This document shows, one piece after another, positions 1 through 11,202 of a DNA stretch of 64,000 nucleotides (positions are counted from its first letter, which is position 1; each line of letters begins with the position of its first letter). Both the position numbers and the translations under genes were made by a program. A model generated the notes under the pieces. The model was not told where the DNA came from and searched no databases. It saw nothing but the letters and a program-made list of their open reading frames with translations. Origin of the DNA: Gammaproteobacteria bacterium (ex Lamellibrachia satsuma) (GTDB lineage Bacteria > Pseudomonadota > Gammaproteobacteria > Chromatiales > Chromatiaceae); contig CP053680.1 of assembly GCA_019623805.1 (NCBI GenBank), forward strand, positions 2,830,001-2,894,000, read 5' to 3'.

Positions 1-193
1 TCATGAGCGCGGTCTTACCGAATTTGTTGGCGGTGTCTACCGATACGCCTTTGTCCAGAAGTTCGATGATGGCGTCTGTGTCACCGACAATGGCGGCCAG
101 TCTCAACTCTTTCGCCATCTCCTTTTCACCGGAGAGGGCTGGCGTTGAGATGAGCAGCGCCAGCAGTATTGCGGCAAGCTTGTTTTTCTTCAT
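1..193 (-). CDS. Secreted ankyrin-repeat protein (N-terminal part)
   Basis: The 64 visible residues start MKKNKLAAILLALL, a Lys-rich n-region and hydrophobic core, with a likely signal peptidase I site after PALS. The next segment (LRLAAIVGDTDAIIELLDKG) and the following NKFGKTALM fit ankyrin repeats. The protein should therefore be a periplasmic ankyrin protein, probably a protein-interaction scaffold. It lies 37 bp downstream of the NapC-type cytochrome on the same strand and is probably co-transcribed with it. The gene runs off the left edge, so its length and repeat number are unknown. Confidence 0.8.
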   Translation of the reverse strand, partial: MKKNKLAAILLALLISTPALSGEKEMAKELRLAAIVGDTDAIIELLDKGVSVDTANKFGKTALM

Positions 194-230
194 GATTCTA
201 CCGTGACTGTTCCGGTTTCAAAAACGCTCA

Positions 231-812
231 TCATGCCTTGTCGTTATCTTCCCCGGCGGCTTCTTCCGGTTCATCCGGCTCCTCATGGGCGATACCCTTG
301 TGGCAGTCGATACATGTTTTGCCTTCGTCTTCCGCTCTTGCGTGACGCTTACGGGCACTGCGATCCTGTTCGCTCAGATCCATCTGGCTGAAGTCGTGGC
401 AGCTCCGGCATTCGCGGGAGTTTGTACTGCGCATCTTATCCCAAACCCGGTTCGCCATGTCCCAGCGGTGGGACTCATATTTTTCTTTGGTGTCGATGGT
501 GCCGAGGATCTCATGCATGACATCCTTATATGCCATTACCTTTGCGACCATCTTGGGTACGAACGACTTGGGAACATGGCAATCTGAGCAGGTGGCCCGA
601 ACCCCTGAGGCATTTTTGTAATGCGTTGTCTCTTTGTACTCTTCCAAGTTCACTTTCATGGAGTGGCAGCTCGTACAAAAGTCCATTTCGTTTGTGAATC
701 CGAGGCCCACATTGAAGAGGCCAGTAAACACGACGCCAGCGAGGAAGATGATGCCTACGAAGACAATGGATACTTTGCCCGCAGCGTTACCGCTGGCACT
801 GTTGCGAAACAT
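231..812 (-). CDS. NapC/NirT-family tetraheme cytochrome c
   Basis: This 193-residue protein has one N-terminal membrane anchor (about residues 14-36) and four CxxCH heme sites in order: CTSCH, CSDCH, CRSCH and CIDCH. Anchor, length and heme count fit the NapC/NirT/NrfH family, which takes electrons from membrane quinol and passes them to periplasmic reductases. The C-terminal tail is acidic. A GAGG ribosome site precedes the ATG. No terminal reductase gene is adjacent, so the partner (nitrate, nitrite, TMAO-like or sulfur-compound reductase) cannot be named. The downstream gene encodes a secreted ankyrin protein that could assist a periplasmic complex. Confidence 0.9.
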   Translation of the reverse strand: MFRNSASGNAAGKVSIVFVGIIFLAGVVFTGLFNVGLGFTNEMDFCTSCHSMKVNLEEYKETTHYKNASGVRATCSDCHVPKSFVPKMVAKVMAYKDVMHEILGTIDTKEKYESHRWDMANRVWDKMRSTNSRECRSCHDFSQMDLSEQDRSARKRHARAEDEGKTCIDCHKGIAHEEPDEPEEAAGEDNDKA

Positions 813-1186
813 ACTCCACCCTCAATCTTTTGTTTTAGGTATCGGCAGAAAACGGTGATCTCACCTGCCTGATCTACGAGTGCTGACTTGTTGTTGGAAA
901 AATAGAACACCCAATATTATTTGGCGGATATTACGTCATGCAGTCAATCAATGCAAAACTATGAACTATATGAATTTATTAGAGAAAGCTTATGTTTTTA
1001 ACCTGTTTGTTGAGGTTGGATGTCAGTAGATACTGTGCTTACCGGCATAGGCGTGCTGCCTGGTTGCTCTGCGGCTGTAAATGCACTCCCGCCGCTATCC
1101 TCGCTCAATACCTGCCGGAGGGTGTGTGACAAAGGGTATGTGGCCTTATATACGGTGTGCAGGGAGGGTGTGAGCCGGTATGAAAC
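813..1186. other. Intergenic region with no recognised gene
   Basis: These 374 bp lie between the start of the cytochrome gene and the end of the metallo-hydrolase gene. The part at 890-1000 is AT-rich and presumably holds the promoter of the cytochrome-ankyrin unit. No convincing ORF, terminator hairpin, tRNA or repeat is visible, and no FNR- or Nar-type site could be assigned with confidence. Confidence 0.5.
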
Positions 1187-1819
1187 CTAATCCGCAACAA
1201 ACGGATTGTTTCGGCGCTCTTCACCAAAGGTTGATTCTGTGCCATGGCCGGGGATGAAGCGTACTGCACTTCCCAAGGGCCAGAGTTTTTCCTTTATCGA
1301 ATGGATCAGCGCTGCATGGTTGCTTTGCGGAAAGTCGGTTCGGCCAATCGATCCGTGGAATAGCACATCCCCCACCAGCGCCAGTTCGCTCTCACGGTGG
1401 AAGAAAACGACATGCCCTGGTGTATGGCCAGGACAATGAAGAACCTCAAGCTCCACCTCGCCGAAGCTTACATGGTCCCCATCCTTCAACCAGCGATCCG
1501 GCTCGAAGGCTTCCACAGCAGAAAACCCAAACATGGCAGCCTGATTGGGCATGCCTTCGAGCCAGAAGCGATCGTCCTGCTGCGGGCCCTCGATAGGTAT
1601 ATCCAGCTTTCTGGCCAGTGTCGCCGCGCCGCCGGCGTGGTCGATATGGCCGTGGGTGATGAGGATCAATTGTGGTTTCAGTTGATGGACAGAAACAGCA
1701 TCAATGATCCGTTCGATATCTCCACCAGGGTCGACAATGGCGCTGGCTTGGGTCTTTTCACACCACAGCAGCGTACAGTTCTGCTGAAAGTCGGTAACCG
1801 GGATGATCAATGCCCGCAT
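1187..1819 (-). CDS. MBL-fold metallo-hydrolase, glyoxalase II-like
   Basis: This 210-residue protein has the metallo-beta-lactamase zinc signature THGHIDHAGG near residue 55, followed by conserved histidines in LHCPGHTPGH and a C-terminal FIPGHG. Its length and motifs match the short YcbL/GloB-like subgroup of cytoplasmic hydrolases that act on thioesters or related substrates. The start ATG overlaps by one base the stop of the upstream thioredoxin-like gene (TAATG), so the two are translationally coupled. The coupling suggests a role in thiol or persulfide metabolism, but this is inference. The motif set does not reveal the true substrate. Confidence 0.88.
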   Translation of the reverse strand: MRALIIPVTDFQQNCTLLWCEKTQASAIVDPGGDIERIIDAVSVHQLKPQLILITHGHIDHAGGAATLARKLDIPIEGPQQDDRFWLEGMPNQAAMFGFSAVEAFEPDRWLKDGDHVSFGEVELEVLHCPGHTPGHVVFFHRESELALVGDVLFHGSIGRTDFPQSNHAALIHSIKEKLWPLGSAVRFIPGHGTESTFGEERRNNPFVAD

Positions 1820-2205
1820 TAGCTGATTCTCTGTAGTAGTTTTTCAAGTTGCCGCTGCGATTTGGCACCCAGCAGGACTTCTGTAATAACATTGTCCTCT
1901 ACCAGAACCGTTGTCGGCGTGGCGCGGATGCCGTAGGCGGCAGCCGTCTCTGGCGCTTGCCTGGCATCATATTTGATGACGTTCTCATGATTTTTGGCCA
2001 TTTCGTCAATGACCGGTGTCATTTGGCGGCAGGGACCGCAAAGCGCGCTGTGAAAATAGACCAGTCGCGAAGAAGGAATGTTTGTTCCGTTGATTGATGC
2101 TGCCACGTTTTTTCCGACGCTGCGACGGGCGGAGAGGTGGGTAAGCAGTGGTATCAGTAGCAGGAATGTCGCCAGGACGAGAATAACCAGGAGTGGCCAG
2201 TTCAT
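1819..2205 (-). CDS. Membrane-anchored thioredoxin-like protein
   Basis: The protein has 128 residues. An N-terminal hydrophobic segment (about residues 3-24) is followed by a thioredoxin fold with the redox motif CGPC (in LCGPCRQMTPV) and the cis-proline region ATPTTV. It is probably tethered to the inner membrane with the catalytic domain exposed to one side, where it reduces or exchanges disulfides. Its stop codon overlaps the start of the metallo-hydrolase gene, so it is the first gene of a two-gene operon. The substrate is unknown. Confidence 0.85.
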   Translation of the reverse strand: MNWPLLVILVLATFLLLIPLLTHLSARRSVGKNVAASINGTNIPSSRLVYFHSALCGPCRQMTPVIDEMAKNHENVIKYDARQAPETAAAYGIRATPTTVLVEDNVITEVLLGAKSQRQLEKLLQRIS

Positions 2206-2472
2206 GGTGCTTTGTCCTCATAGTCGTTGTGATTCGCTAATTCGATTGTGCCGGTTACGGACTTTTGGTACCAGCAAAATTCAAAGCCGGGAGAGCCATC
2301 GCGGAATAGCGGGAAGGTCACAGTCGGTTCAGACAAAAGGTAAGGATTGTTGTCGGAGCGGTCATGGCAGGCCCCCATTTTTCCTGAAAATAGTGTGTCG
2401 GGCTGACAATGATTTTGGCAAAATAACAGCGCTATTTAACAGATAAGTTTTCAGTATTGGATTGCTACAGTT

Positions 2473-3135
2473 ATGAACCTGATTTTCGTCCTTGGCGGAT
2501 TACTGATCGCGGCCCTGATGCTGGCAAGCATAGTCCATCGTTATCAGGCGCATATGGCGCAGAAACGAATGAAGATCCAGCGCCTGCTGCGAGGTGTGGA
2601 TCTTGTGGAGGATCTGCTGGACCGGCTTTCGGGATGTCCATTTCCAGCCGGGACGTGGCAACTTATGCAGAAGGATATGTTGGCGCGTTATCAGGCCATC
2701 AGAGGGGTGGATCGCCGTTACGAAGGGATCGACAGGCTGATTGGCGAGGTCGGGCAGACGCTGGCCTCGGCAGAAGTGGCATCGCAGAGCCACAATATCC
2801 AGGACAAACTGCACCTGCAGAAGGTGGTCGATGCATTTGGCGAGCTGATGGGGTTTCTGCAGGAGGGTGGTTTATTGAACCGGACACCGGCAGACGTGAT
2901 TCGTCAACATGTAGATAAGTTGGGTATGCAGCGTGCGAAGTGCATCCACCGTTTCCACTTCGTCAAAGCCGAGCAATCATTTGAAGAGGGTAATGTCCAC
3001 GACGCCCTGGGACATTGCAATGCCATCAAAGAGTTCCTGACAGAGAAGGGGCCGAACAGTGACGAGGTGAGGGCGCTTTACGATGAAGCTGAGGCGTTCA
3101 GGAAACGGATCAGCGAGCAGGAAGCTGACAACTAA
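2473..3135 (+). CDS. Membrane-anchored protein of unknown function
   Basis: This is a 220-residue protein with one N-terminal transmembrane helix (about residues 3-22), then a basic stretch and a mostly helical, charged cytoplasmic domain. No catalytic motif or family is recognised. The body contains repeated hydrophobic/charged heptad-like patterns (for example [16 protein letters not shown]), which suggest coiled-coil or helical-bundle packing. The stop codon overlaps the end of yacG on the opposite strand by four bases. The gene is monocistronic on its strand, and a function cannot be given. Confidence 0.75.
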   Translation: MNLIFVLGGLLIAALMLASIVHRYQAHMAQKRMKIQRLLRGVDLVEDLLDRLSGCPFPAGTWQLMQKDMLARYQAIRGVDRRYEGIDRLIGEVGQTLASAEVASQSHNIQDKLHLQKVVDAFGELMGFLQEGGLLNRTPADVIRQHVDKLGMQRAKCIHRFHFVKAEQSFEEGNVHDALGHCNAIKEFLTEKGPNSDEVRALYDEAEAFRKRISEQEADN

Positions 3136-3323
3136 TACTCTGAAAGGTCTTCGTCGAATGGCGTCTCTTCAGAAGGGATCTTATGCTTCTCGTCGAACCA
3201 CTCCCCAAGGTCGATCAGGCGACAGCGCTCACTGCAGAAGGGCCGCCAGGGTGATTGCTTTCCCCATGTGACGTTTTTCCCGCAGGTAGGGCAGGGGACA
3301 AAAGTGGGTTCGCGGTCACTCAT
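3132..3323 (-). CDS. yacG: DNA gyrase inhibitor YacG (zinc-finger protein)
   Basis: The protein has 63 residues. A zinc-binding set CPTC ... CSERC is followed by the family signature RLIDLGEWF and an acidic tail, matching YacG in length and motif. Family members bind GyrB and inhibit gyrase. The gene lies 6 bp downstream of zapD in the order known from many gammaproteobacteria and is surely co-transcribed with it. The 3' end overlaps the convergent hypothetical gene by four bases. Confidence 0.95.
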   Translation of the reverse strand: MSDREPTFVPCPTCGKNVTWGKQSPWRPFCSERCRLIDLGEWFDEKHKIPSEETPFDEDLSEY

Positions 3324-3329
3324 GAGGAT

Positions 3330-4142
3330 TTAGAGTACACAGCTCGTGAGCATGAAATCCACGTTCTGCTTCGATGTAACGGGCCTCCCGGTATCCACTG
3401 CCTCCAGGAAACGGATGCTGAAACGATGTTTATTGCCGCTGATCTCCACGAACAGGGAGCTGCCTTCCGGCAGACCGACGCGGATCATCTGCGCGGGTGA
3501 CGGTGTCTCCAGTGACTTCTGGAAAAAGCCCTCTTTGGCCTGTTCCCGGACCGGGTGGTTGCTGGTGCGGATCAGGTTCAGTAACAAGATGATGGCCTCG
3601 CGCACAGGGTTGAGTTCCTGGAGCCACTCAAGCATCTGATTCCGGCGGACTTCGTAGGGTTGATTTAACCAGTAGTGGTATTGCGGCAGGTCGAAGTTGC
3701 AGCTGCCGCCAGGAATGCTGCTGCGTTGCATAATGGCGGTGAGGAACTCATTCTCGCGCAGCTTTTTGCCAATCTGACCGTCCAGCCGATAGACCTGATG
3801 GATCGCCTGCTCCAGGTCGTCCAATACTTGCCCGAGGGCCTGCATGTTGACCCCTGGCTGGCGGCGAATACGTTCCAGATTGGTGGTATGCCGTTCAAGT
3901 TCCTTGAGGATTTCGGTCTTCAGATCGGAACGGCTGAAGATGCTGATGGTGCCCAGCAGGCCATTGATGGTGGTGCGGTTGCTCCAGACATCTTTGAGAG
4001 GGAGGAAATGGTCAATCTGCAGAAACAGGTGCTCAAGACGCAGAAAGGTGCGAATCCTTTCATTGAGCGGATGTTCATAGATGACGAGATGGGTCACGGC
4101 GGCTTGGGCGTCTTCAGGGTGCAATCTCCAATTGTCTCCCAT
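3330..4142 (-). CDS. zapD: Cell division protein ZapD
   Basis: The 270 residues match the ZapD (YacF/DUF1342) family, which cross-links FtsZ protofilaments at the division ring. The N-terminal YEHPLNERIRTFLRLEHLF is characteristic, as is the overall alpha-helical N-domain plus C-terminal beta domain. The ORF is about 20 residues longer than usual at the N-terminus, and the ATG at 4142 has no clear ribosome site. A later GTG start just before the conserved HLVIYEHP segment is possible. The gene is followed directly by yacG and preceded by a TlpA-like gene on the same strand. Confidence 0.93.
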   Translation of the reverse strand: MGDNWRLHPEDAQAAVTHLVIYEHPLNERIRTFLRLEHLFLQIDHFLPLKDVWSNRTTINGLLGTISIFSRSDLKTEILKELERHTTNLERIRRQPGVNMQALGQVLDDLEQAIHQVYRLDGQIGKKLRENEFLTAIMQRSSIPGGSCNFDLPQYHYWLNQPYEVRRNQMLEWLQELNPVREAIILLLNLIRTSNHPVREQAKEGFFQKSLETPSPAQMIRVGLPEGSSLFVEISGNKHRFSIRFLEAVDTGRPVTSKQNVDFMLTSCVL

Positions 4143-4173
4143 TAGGGTGCGGGAGGTAAATAGCCGGTAAGCC

Positions 4174-4704
4174 TTATTTCAGCGCCCGCACCATATCGAG
4201 TAGTACCGGGTCATCCCATGCCCGGCCGCCGATGGCCCGGTAGGCCAGTCTTCCCTGAGGGTCGACCACGTAGGTTGTGGGCAGGCCCCTGACCGGCCAG
4301 GATTGGATGGTTGCGGAGTCCTGATCCAGCAGGAGAGGAAACTCCACCGGATAGTTTGCGGTGAACTGGAAGATGGTGTCTTCATCTTCGCCGATGTTGA
4401 TAGCCAGCATGACGACCCCCTCCGGTTCCAGAAGCTCCCAGGCGCGCTGCATGGAGGGCATCTCCTCCCGGCAGGGTGGGCACCAGGTGGCCCAGAAGTT
4501 CACGATGACCACCCGGCCCCGATAACTGGAGAGACGATGCTCGGTGCCGTCCAGATCAGTGAGGTGGAAATCGCCGGCTTTGGGCAGGTCCGGCAGTGCC
4601 TGTAGCAGTTGCGATGTGCCTGCGGCCTGTACCGGTTGAAAGAGAAGGGTGCAGAGCAAAAGCAGGGTTGCGGAGAGTTGTCGCCGCATCATCGGTATGG
4701 ACAT
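4174..4704 (-). CDS. TlpA/ResA-type periplasmic thioredoxin
   Basis: This 176-residue protein has an N-terminal signal sequence (cleavage near VQAAG) and a thioredoxin domain with WATWCPPCREEMP as the redox site, a typical TlpA/ResA/DsbE hallmark. The cis-proline segment is GLPTTYVVD. It probably reduces disulfides in exported proteins, for instance apocytochromes or copper-centre proteins. An AGGAG ribosome site nine bases ahead supports the ATG at 4704. That ATG abuts the stop of the upstream secreted protein, so the two form an operon that may continue into zapD. Confidence 0.9.
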   Translation of the reverse strand: MSIPMMRRQLSATLLLLCTLLFQPVQAAGTSQLLQALPDLPKAGDFHLTDLDGTEHRLSSYRGRVVIVNFWATWCPPCREEMPSMQRAWELLEPEGVVMLAINIGEDEDTIFQFTANYPVEFPLLLDQDSATIQSWPVRGLPTTYVVDPQGRLAYRAIGGRAWDDPVLLDMVRALK

Positions 4705-5292
4705 TCAGGGTGTCTCCTGCGGGTTGTCGGCCGGGCATTCAATATTCCGGATAGTGGCTGATTCACGTTTGCCCTCCCGGTGCCAGACCAACGTCAGATT
4801 GAATCGTGTTCCCGGTGGCTGGCCGTAGCTGGTCATTCCCCAATTGTAGTCCCCTGGTGCGTAGGTCTGTTTGGTGGGAAGCAGCGACCACTTGAAGGCG
4901 ATGCGGGCTGCCTGGCCGATTGACTGTTTTTTCCAGTGAGGCATCCAGTCATCTGTCGTGGCCATCGAAGAGGATTTGTTGCCTGAGATTACCCTCCACT
5001 CATTCAGATTGAACTGCAGTGAAGCGCCACCCGCAACCGCCGTATTGAGCAGGCGTGATTGGAAAACGCAGCTGGTGGCAAACTGGTTTGCTGCATCCGT
5101 GTCGAACCCTCTGGCCTGAAAAAAGGCGCGTGTCTGGTCCGGGAGCCGCTGATTCAACTCGAACAGGATTCCCTCTGCCTCGTAACGCCAGAAGGCGAGA
5201 CCTGTTTCAGGATCACTGCCGGTGGATGCTGATCCCGCCGCGATCGCAGTTGGTATGAAGAGAGCGCTGAGCAGTAGGGTGATAATGCGCAC
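4705..5292 (-). CDS. Secreted protein of unknown function
   Basis: Starting from the GTG at 5292, the protein has 195 residues. It begins with a signal peptide (VRIITLLLSALFIPTAIAAG) and continues as a soluble domain containing two cysteines (in ATSCVFQ and NIECPAD). An in-frame extension to 5565 is open, but it would overlap the divergent DUF4124 gene and bury the signal peptide, so it is rejected. The stop codon abuts the ATG of the TlpA-like gene. Co-expression with a thioredoxin and the paired cysteines make this a plausible redox partner, but no family is recognised. Confidence 0.7.
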   Translation of the reverse strand: MRIITLLLSALFIPTAIAAGSASTGSDPETGLAFWRYEAEGILFELNQRLPDQTRAFFQARGFDTDAANQFATSCVFQSRLLNTAVAGGASLQFNLNEWRVISGNKSSSMATTDDWMPHWKKQSIGQAARIAFKWSLLPTKQTYAPGDYNWGMTSYGQPPGTRFNLTLVWHREGKRESATIRNIECPADNPQETP

Positions 5293-5429
5293 GGGAAAGG
5301 TCTCGCCTCGCGGAGTCAAAAGAGATTTGCCGTTAGATAGTGGGGTAATCACTGTAAACTTGTAAACTTTTGTGAATAGGTGTTTAATTCCGAGCGCTTG
5401 GTTTAAATAAGAATAATTAGAGAGATCCC

Positions 5430-5717
5430 ATGAAAAAGCTATCCATTCCCTGGCTCTGCCTCCTTCTTCTGTTATTTTCGTCCGCCACTCAGGCCGATAA
5501 GATATACAAATGGTACGACGACGACGGACTGATTCATTATTCACAGACCCTGCCGCACAATGCAAACCAGGTCGAAACCTCCAGTGGCCGGATCAGCGTG
5601 GTGGAACAGTCCTGGTCAGCAGGTATGAAAAAACAGGCCAAAAAATTTATGGACGATGCCCGTGTCCACCGGGTCTGGGTGGATCAAAACGGTAAAAAGG
5701 TTTCCGGCTGGTACTGA
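5430..5717 (+). CDS. DUF4124-domain secreted protein
   Basis: The protein has 95 residues. After a clear signal peptide (cleavage near ATQAD) comes the DUF4124 pattern: IYKWYDDDGLIHYSQTLP. This small domain is widespread in exported proteobacterial proteins and has no established biochemical role. The gene is divergent from the secreted-protein/tlpA operon, and its stop lies only four bases from the end of the convergent flavoprotein gene. Confidence 0.85.
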   Translation: MKKLSIPWLCLLLLLFSSATQADKIYKWYDDDGLIHYSQTLPHNANQVETSSGRISVVEQSWSAGMKKQAKKFMDDARVHRVWVDQNGKKVSGWY

Positions 5718-5721
5718 TTGC

Positions 5722-6732
5722 CTAGCTCAAGATGCCAGGACTGGAGCGAAAGCTGTCGAGGATATGGACATAATTCGCCCGCTCGAATTCTGATGGGTCG
5801 GCCACACTGATCTGGCTGAGACGGCCACGCACATCTTCGATCGACTCAAAGCCCTTCTCATCCATCCAGGCTTCCAGTCCCTGCAAAATGCCACCGATTG
5901 CAGAAGCTCCCTGTTCCAGCAGCAGACTGCAGAAATGCACCACGTCTGCGCCTGCAAGCAGCAGCTTGATGACATCCTCCGCTGTGTGTACTCCCCCCGT
6001 GGCACCGAGAGAGAGGGAGGTGCGTCCATGCAGGATGGCGATCCAGCGCATGGCAAGCAGCGTCTCGGCGGAAGTGGATGTGTGCAGGCTTGAGACCAGC
6101 CGCAGATTGTCAATATTGATATCCGGCTGATAAAAGCGATTGAAGAGCGACACGCCACGGGCGCCGGCCGTTTCCAGCTGTTTGACCATATTGGCCAGTG
6201 AGCTGAAGGCAGGTGAGAGCTTCATATTTATCGGGATATCGATATGTTGGTCCAATTCACCCAGTAGATCCAGGTAGCGTTTTTCCACCACCTGACCGTT
6301 GTTTTCGATATCCGCCGCCACATAATAGACATTGAGTTCCAGCGCATCCGCCCCAGCCCGCTGCATCTCCTTGGCGTGTTCGATCCAACCACCGGGTGTT
6401 ACGCCGTTGAGACTGGCGATGACCGGAATTCCCAGGGCAGATTTCAGCTGCTGGAGATTTTCTAGATAGAGATCCTGGCTGTTCGAAAAATCGTAATGAT
6501 CGGGCAAAAAACTGTCCGCTTCGCCAAATCCCGTATCCTGATGGTGCAGAAAACGCACCATGTTCTCTTCTTCAGCTGTCACCGCCTCCTCGAACAGGGA
6601 GTGCATGATGAGTGCCGATGCACCGGCATCCTCCAAGCGGCGCGCATCATCGATGCTGCGGGAGAGGGGTGAGGCGGAGGGCACCAGCGGATTCTTCAGC
6701 TGCATGCCGAGGTATTGGGTGGTCAGATCCAT
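5722..6732 (-). CDS. Dihydroorotate dehydrogenase-like flavoprotein
   Basis: With the start at 6732, which is preceded by AGGAG six bases upstream, the protein has 336 residues. It has the FMN-barrel features of class 1 dihydroorotate dehydrogenases, including NPLVPSASPLSRS near the N-terminus, NMKLSPAFS and the C-terminal GATGGVHTAEDV phosphate-binding region. Members of this subgroup often lie beside pyruvate:ferredoxin oxidoreductase genes, as here, where nifJ ends about 150 bp upstream. The true substrate is uncertain. A role in ferredoxin-linked redox chemistry rather than pyrimidine synthesis is an inference from context. Confidence 0.85.
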   Translation of the reverse strand: MDLTTQYLGMQLKNPLVPSASPLSRSIDDARRLEDAGASALIMHSLFEEAVTAEEENMVRFLHHQDTGFGEADSFLPDHYDFSNSQDLYLENLQQLKSALGIPVIASLNGVTPGGWIEHAKEMQRAGADALELNVYYVAADIENNGQVVEKRYLDLLGELDQHIDIPINMKLSPAFSSLANMVKQLETAGARGVSLFNRFYQPDINIDNLRLVSSLHTSTSAETLLAMRWIAILHGRTSLSLGATGGVHTAEDVIKLLLAGADVVHFCSLLLEQGASAIGGILQGLEAWMDEKGFESIEDVRGRLSQISVADPSEFERANYVHILDSFRSSPGILS

Positions 6733-6767
6733 TTTAAACTCCTGTGCTGTAAACACGCTCCGCAGAC

Positions 6768-6855
6768 GTAGGCCGGTTCAAGCATAGCGGAACCGGCAAC
6801 CCCATACGCCCCGCTTGTTCAGAATGCCCGATCCGCTACGCTTGATCGGGCCTAC
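6768..6855. repeat. REP-like inverted pair
   Basis: Two 30-bp hairpin units face each other at 6768-6797 and 6826-6855. Each has the form GTAGGCC, an 8-bp stem arm, a short loop with AGCGGA, and the returning arm. Related copies occur near 10.6 kb and 45.4 kb. The pair sits between nifJ and the flavoprotein gene and may end or stabilise the nifJ transcript. Confidence 0.75.
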
Positions 6856-6884
6856 GTTTATTGTGTTCCATTGTGGCGATTGGC

Positions 6885-10469
<3,585 letters not shown>

Positions 10470-10607
10470 ATCTTCTGTCCCTTATGTGTTGTTTTGGGAT
10501 ACCCAAAAAGGTATAGCAGGTATTTTGGAACAGTGGGTGACAAGTGGCGATGATAAGGGTCAATCGACACTTTGAATCAACATGGATACTACGGTGTCCG
10601 ATAGTAT

Positions 10608-10637
10608 GTAGGCCTGATCAAGCGCAGCGGATCAGGC
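10608..10637. repeat. Single REP-like hairpin
   Basis: This is one 30-bp unit of the same family as 6768-6855, starting GTAGGCC with an 8-bp stem CTGATC/GATCAG-type core. It lies between the lipoprotein gene end and the nifJ promoter region. Confidence 0.7.
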
Positions 10638-10653
10638 AAGATATCATTTTGGG

Positions 10654-11064
10654 TTACTCAGGCTTTCGATAGTCCATGCGCAGATGGAAGCGGCTGTTCA
10701 TCGGCAGTTGGTAATCGGTGATCTCGATGCGCAGCTCGCCGGTGATGAGATCGTCCTCAGCGTGCCAATGTTTCTTGTCGTTGCTTACCCAGGCCTTGTG
10801 GAGATAGAGGTCTTTGGCGAGAAATACCGGCAGGACCTGATGCGCTGTATCAGCGAACAGGGAGCCTTCGACTGTCACATCAAGCAGGACGGGCTGTTCT
10901 TTGCTCAGATGAAGAATGTAGTCCCCGTCTTTTGGAGCGGGTTGGCCAAGCTTGATGACGGGTAGTTTTGCAAAGGTTTCATCACTTGGTTTCAACAGGG
11001 TTGAACAACCAGTGAGCAGCAGTGAGATTGATATGACGATACTAATGGCGATTCGGCTTGGCAT
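10654..11064 (-). CDS. Lipoprotein of unknown function
   Basis: The protein has 136 residues. The signal peptide ends in a lipobox (LLLTGC at about residues 15-20), so the mature protein should be lipid-anchored from Cys20. The remainder is a small, probably beta-rich domain without recognised motifs. It lies between nifJ and a two-component system on the same strand, but 138 bp separates it from the kinase gene and no functional link is evident. Confidence 0.75.
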   Translation of the reverse strand: MPSRIAISIVISISLLLTGCSTLLKPSDETFAKLPVIKLGQPAPKDGDYILHLSKEQPVLLDVTVEGSLFADTAHQVLPVFLAKDLYLHKAWVSNDKKHWHAEDDLITGELRIEITDYQLPMNSRFHLRMDYRKPE

Positions 11065-11202
11065 GACTTGGGTCCCTTAAATCAGTGGGCTGAACAGCTT
11101 GGCTGACAGCAGAAAAATGTACCGTGTTGTGCAGGGACAGGTTAGATCGAAACAGGGTTGGGATTCAGTTGGGATTCGGTATCGGTTTGTAACGGAATGT
11201 AA

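Noticed and set aside
880..970. FNR/Nar-type site or defined sigma-70 promoter upstream of the NapC gene
   Set aside because: Candidate words (TTGCAT-17-TAATAT on the minus strand) match the consensus too weakly to call.
5293..5565. N-terminal extension of the secreted-protein gene
   Set aside because: It would overlap the divergent DUF4124 gene and place the signal peptide internally; the GTG at 5292 is a better start.
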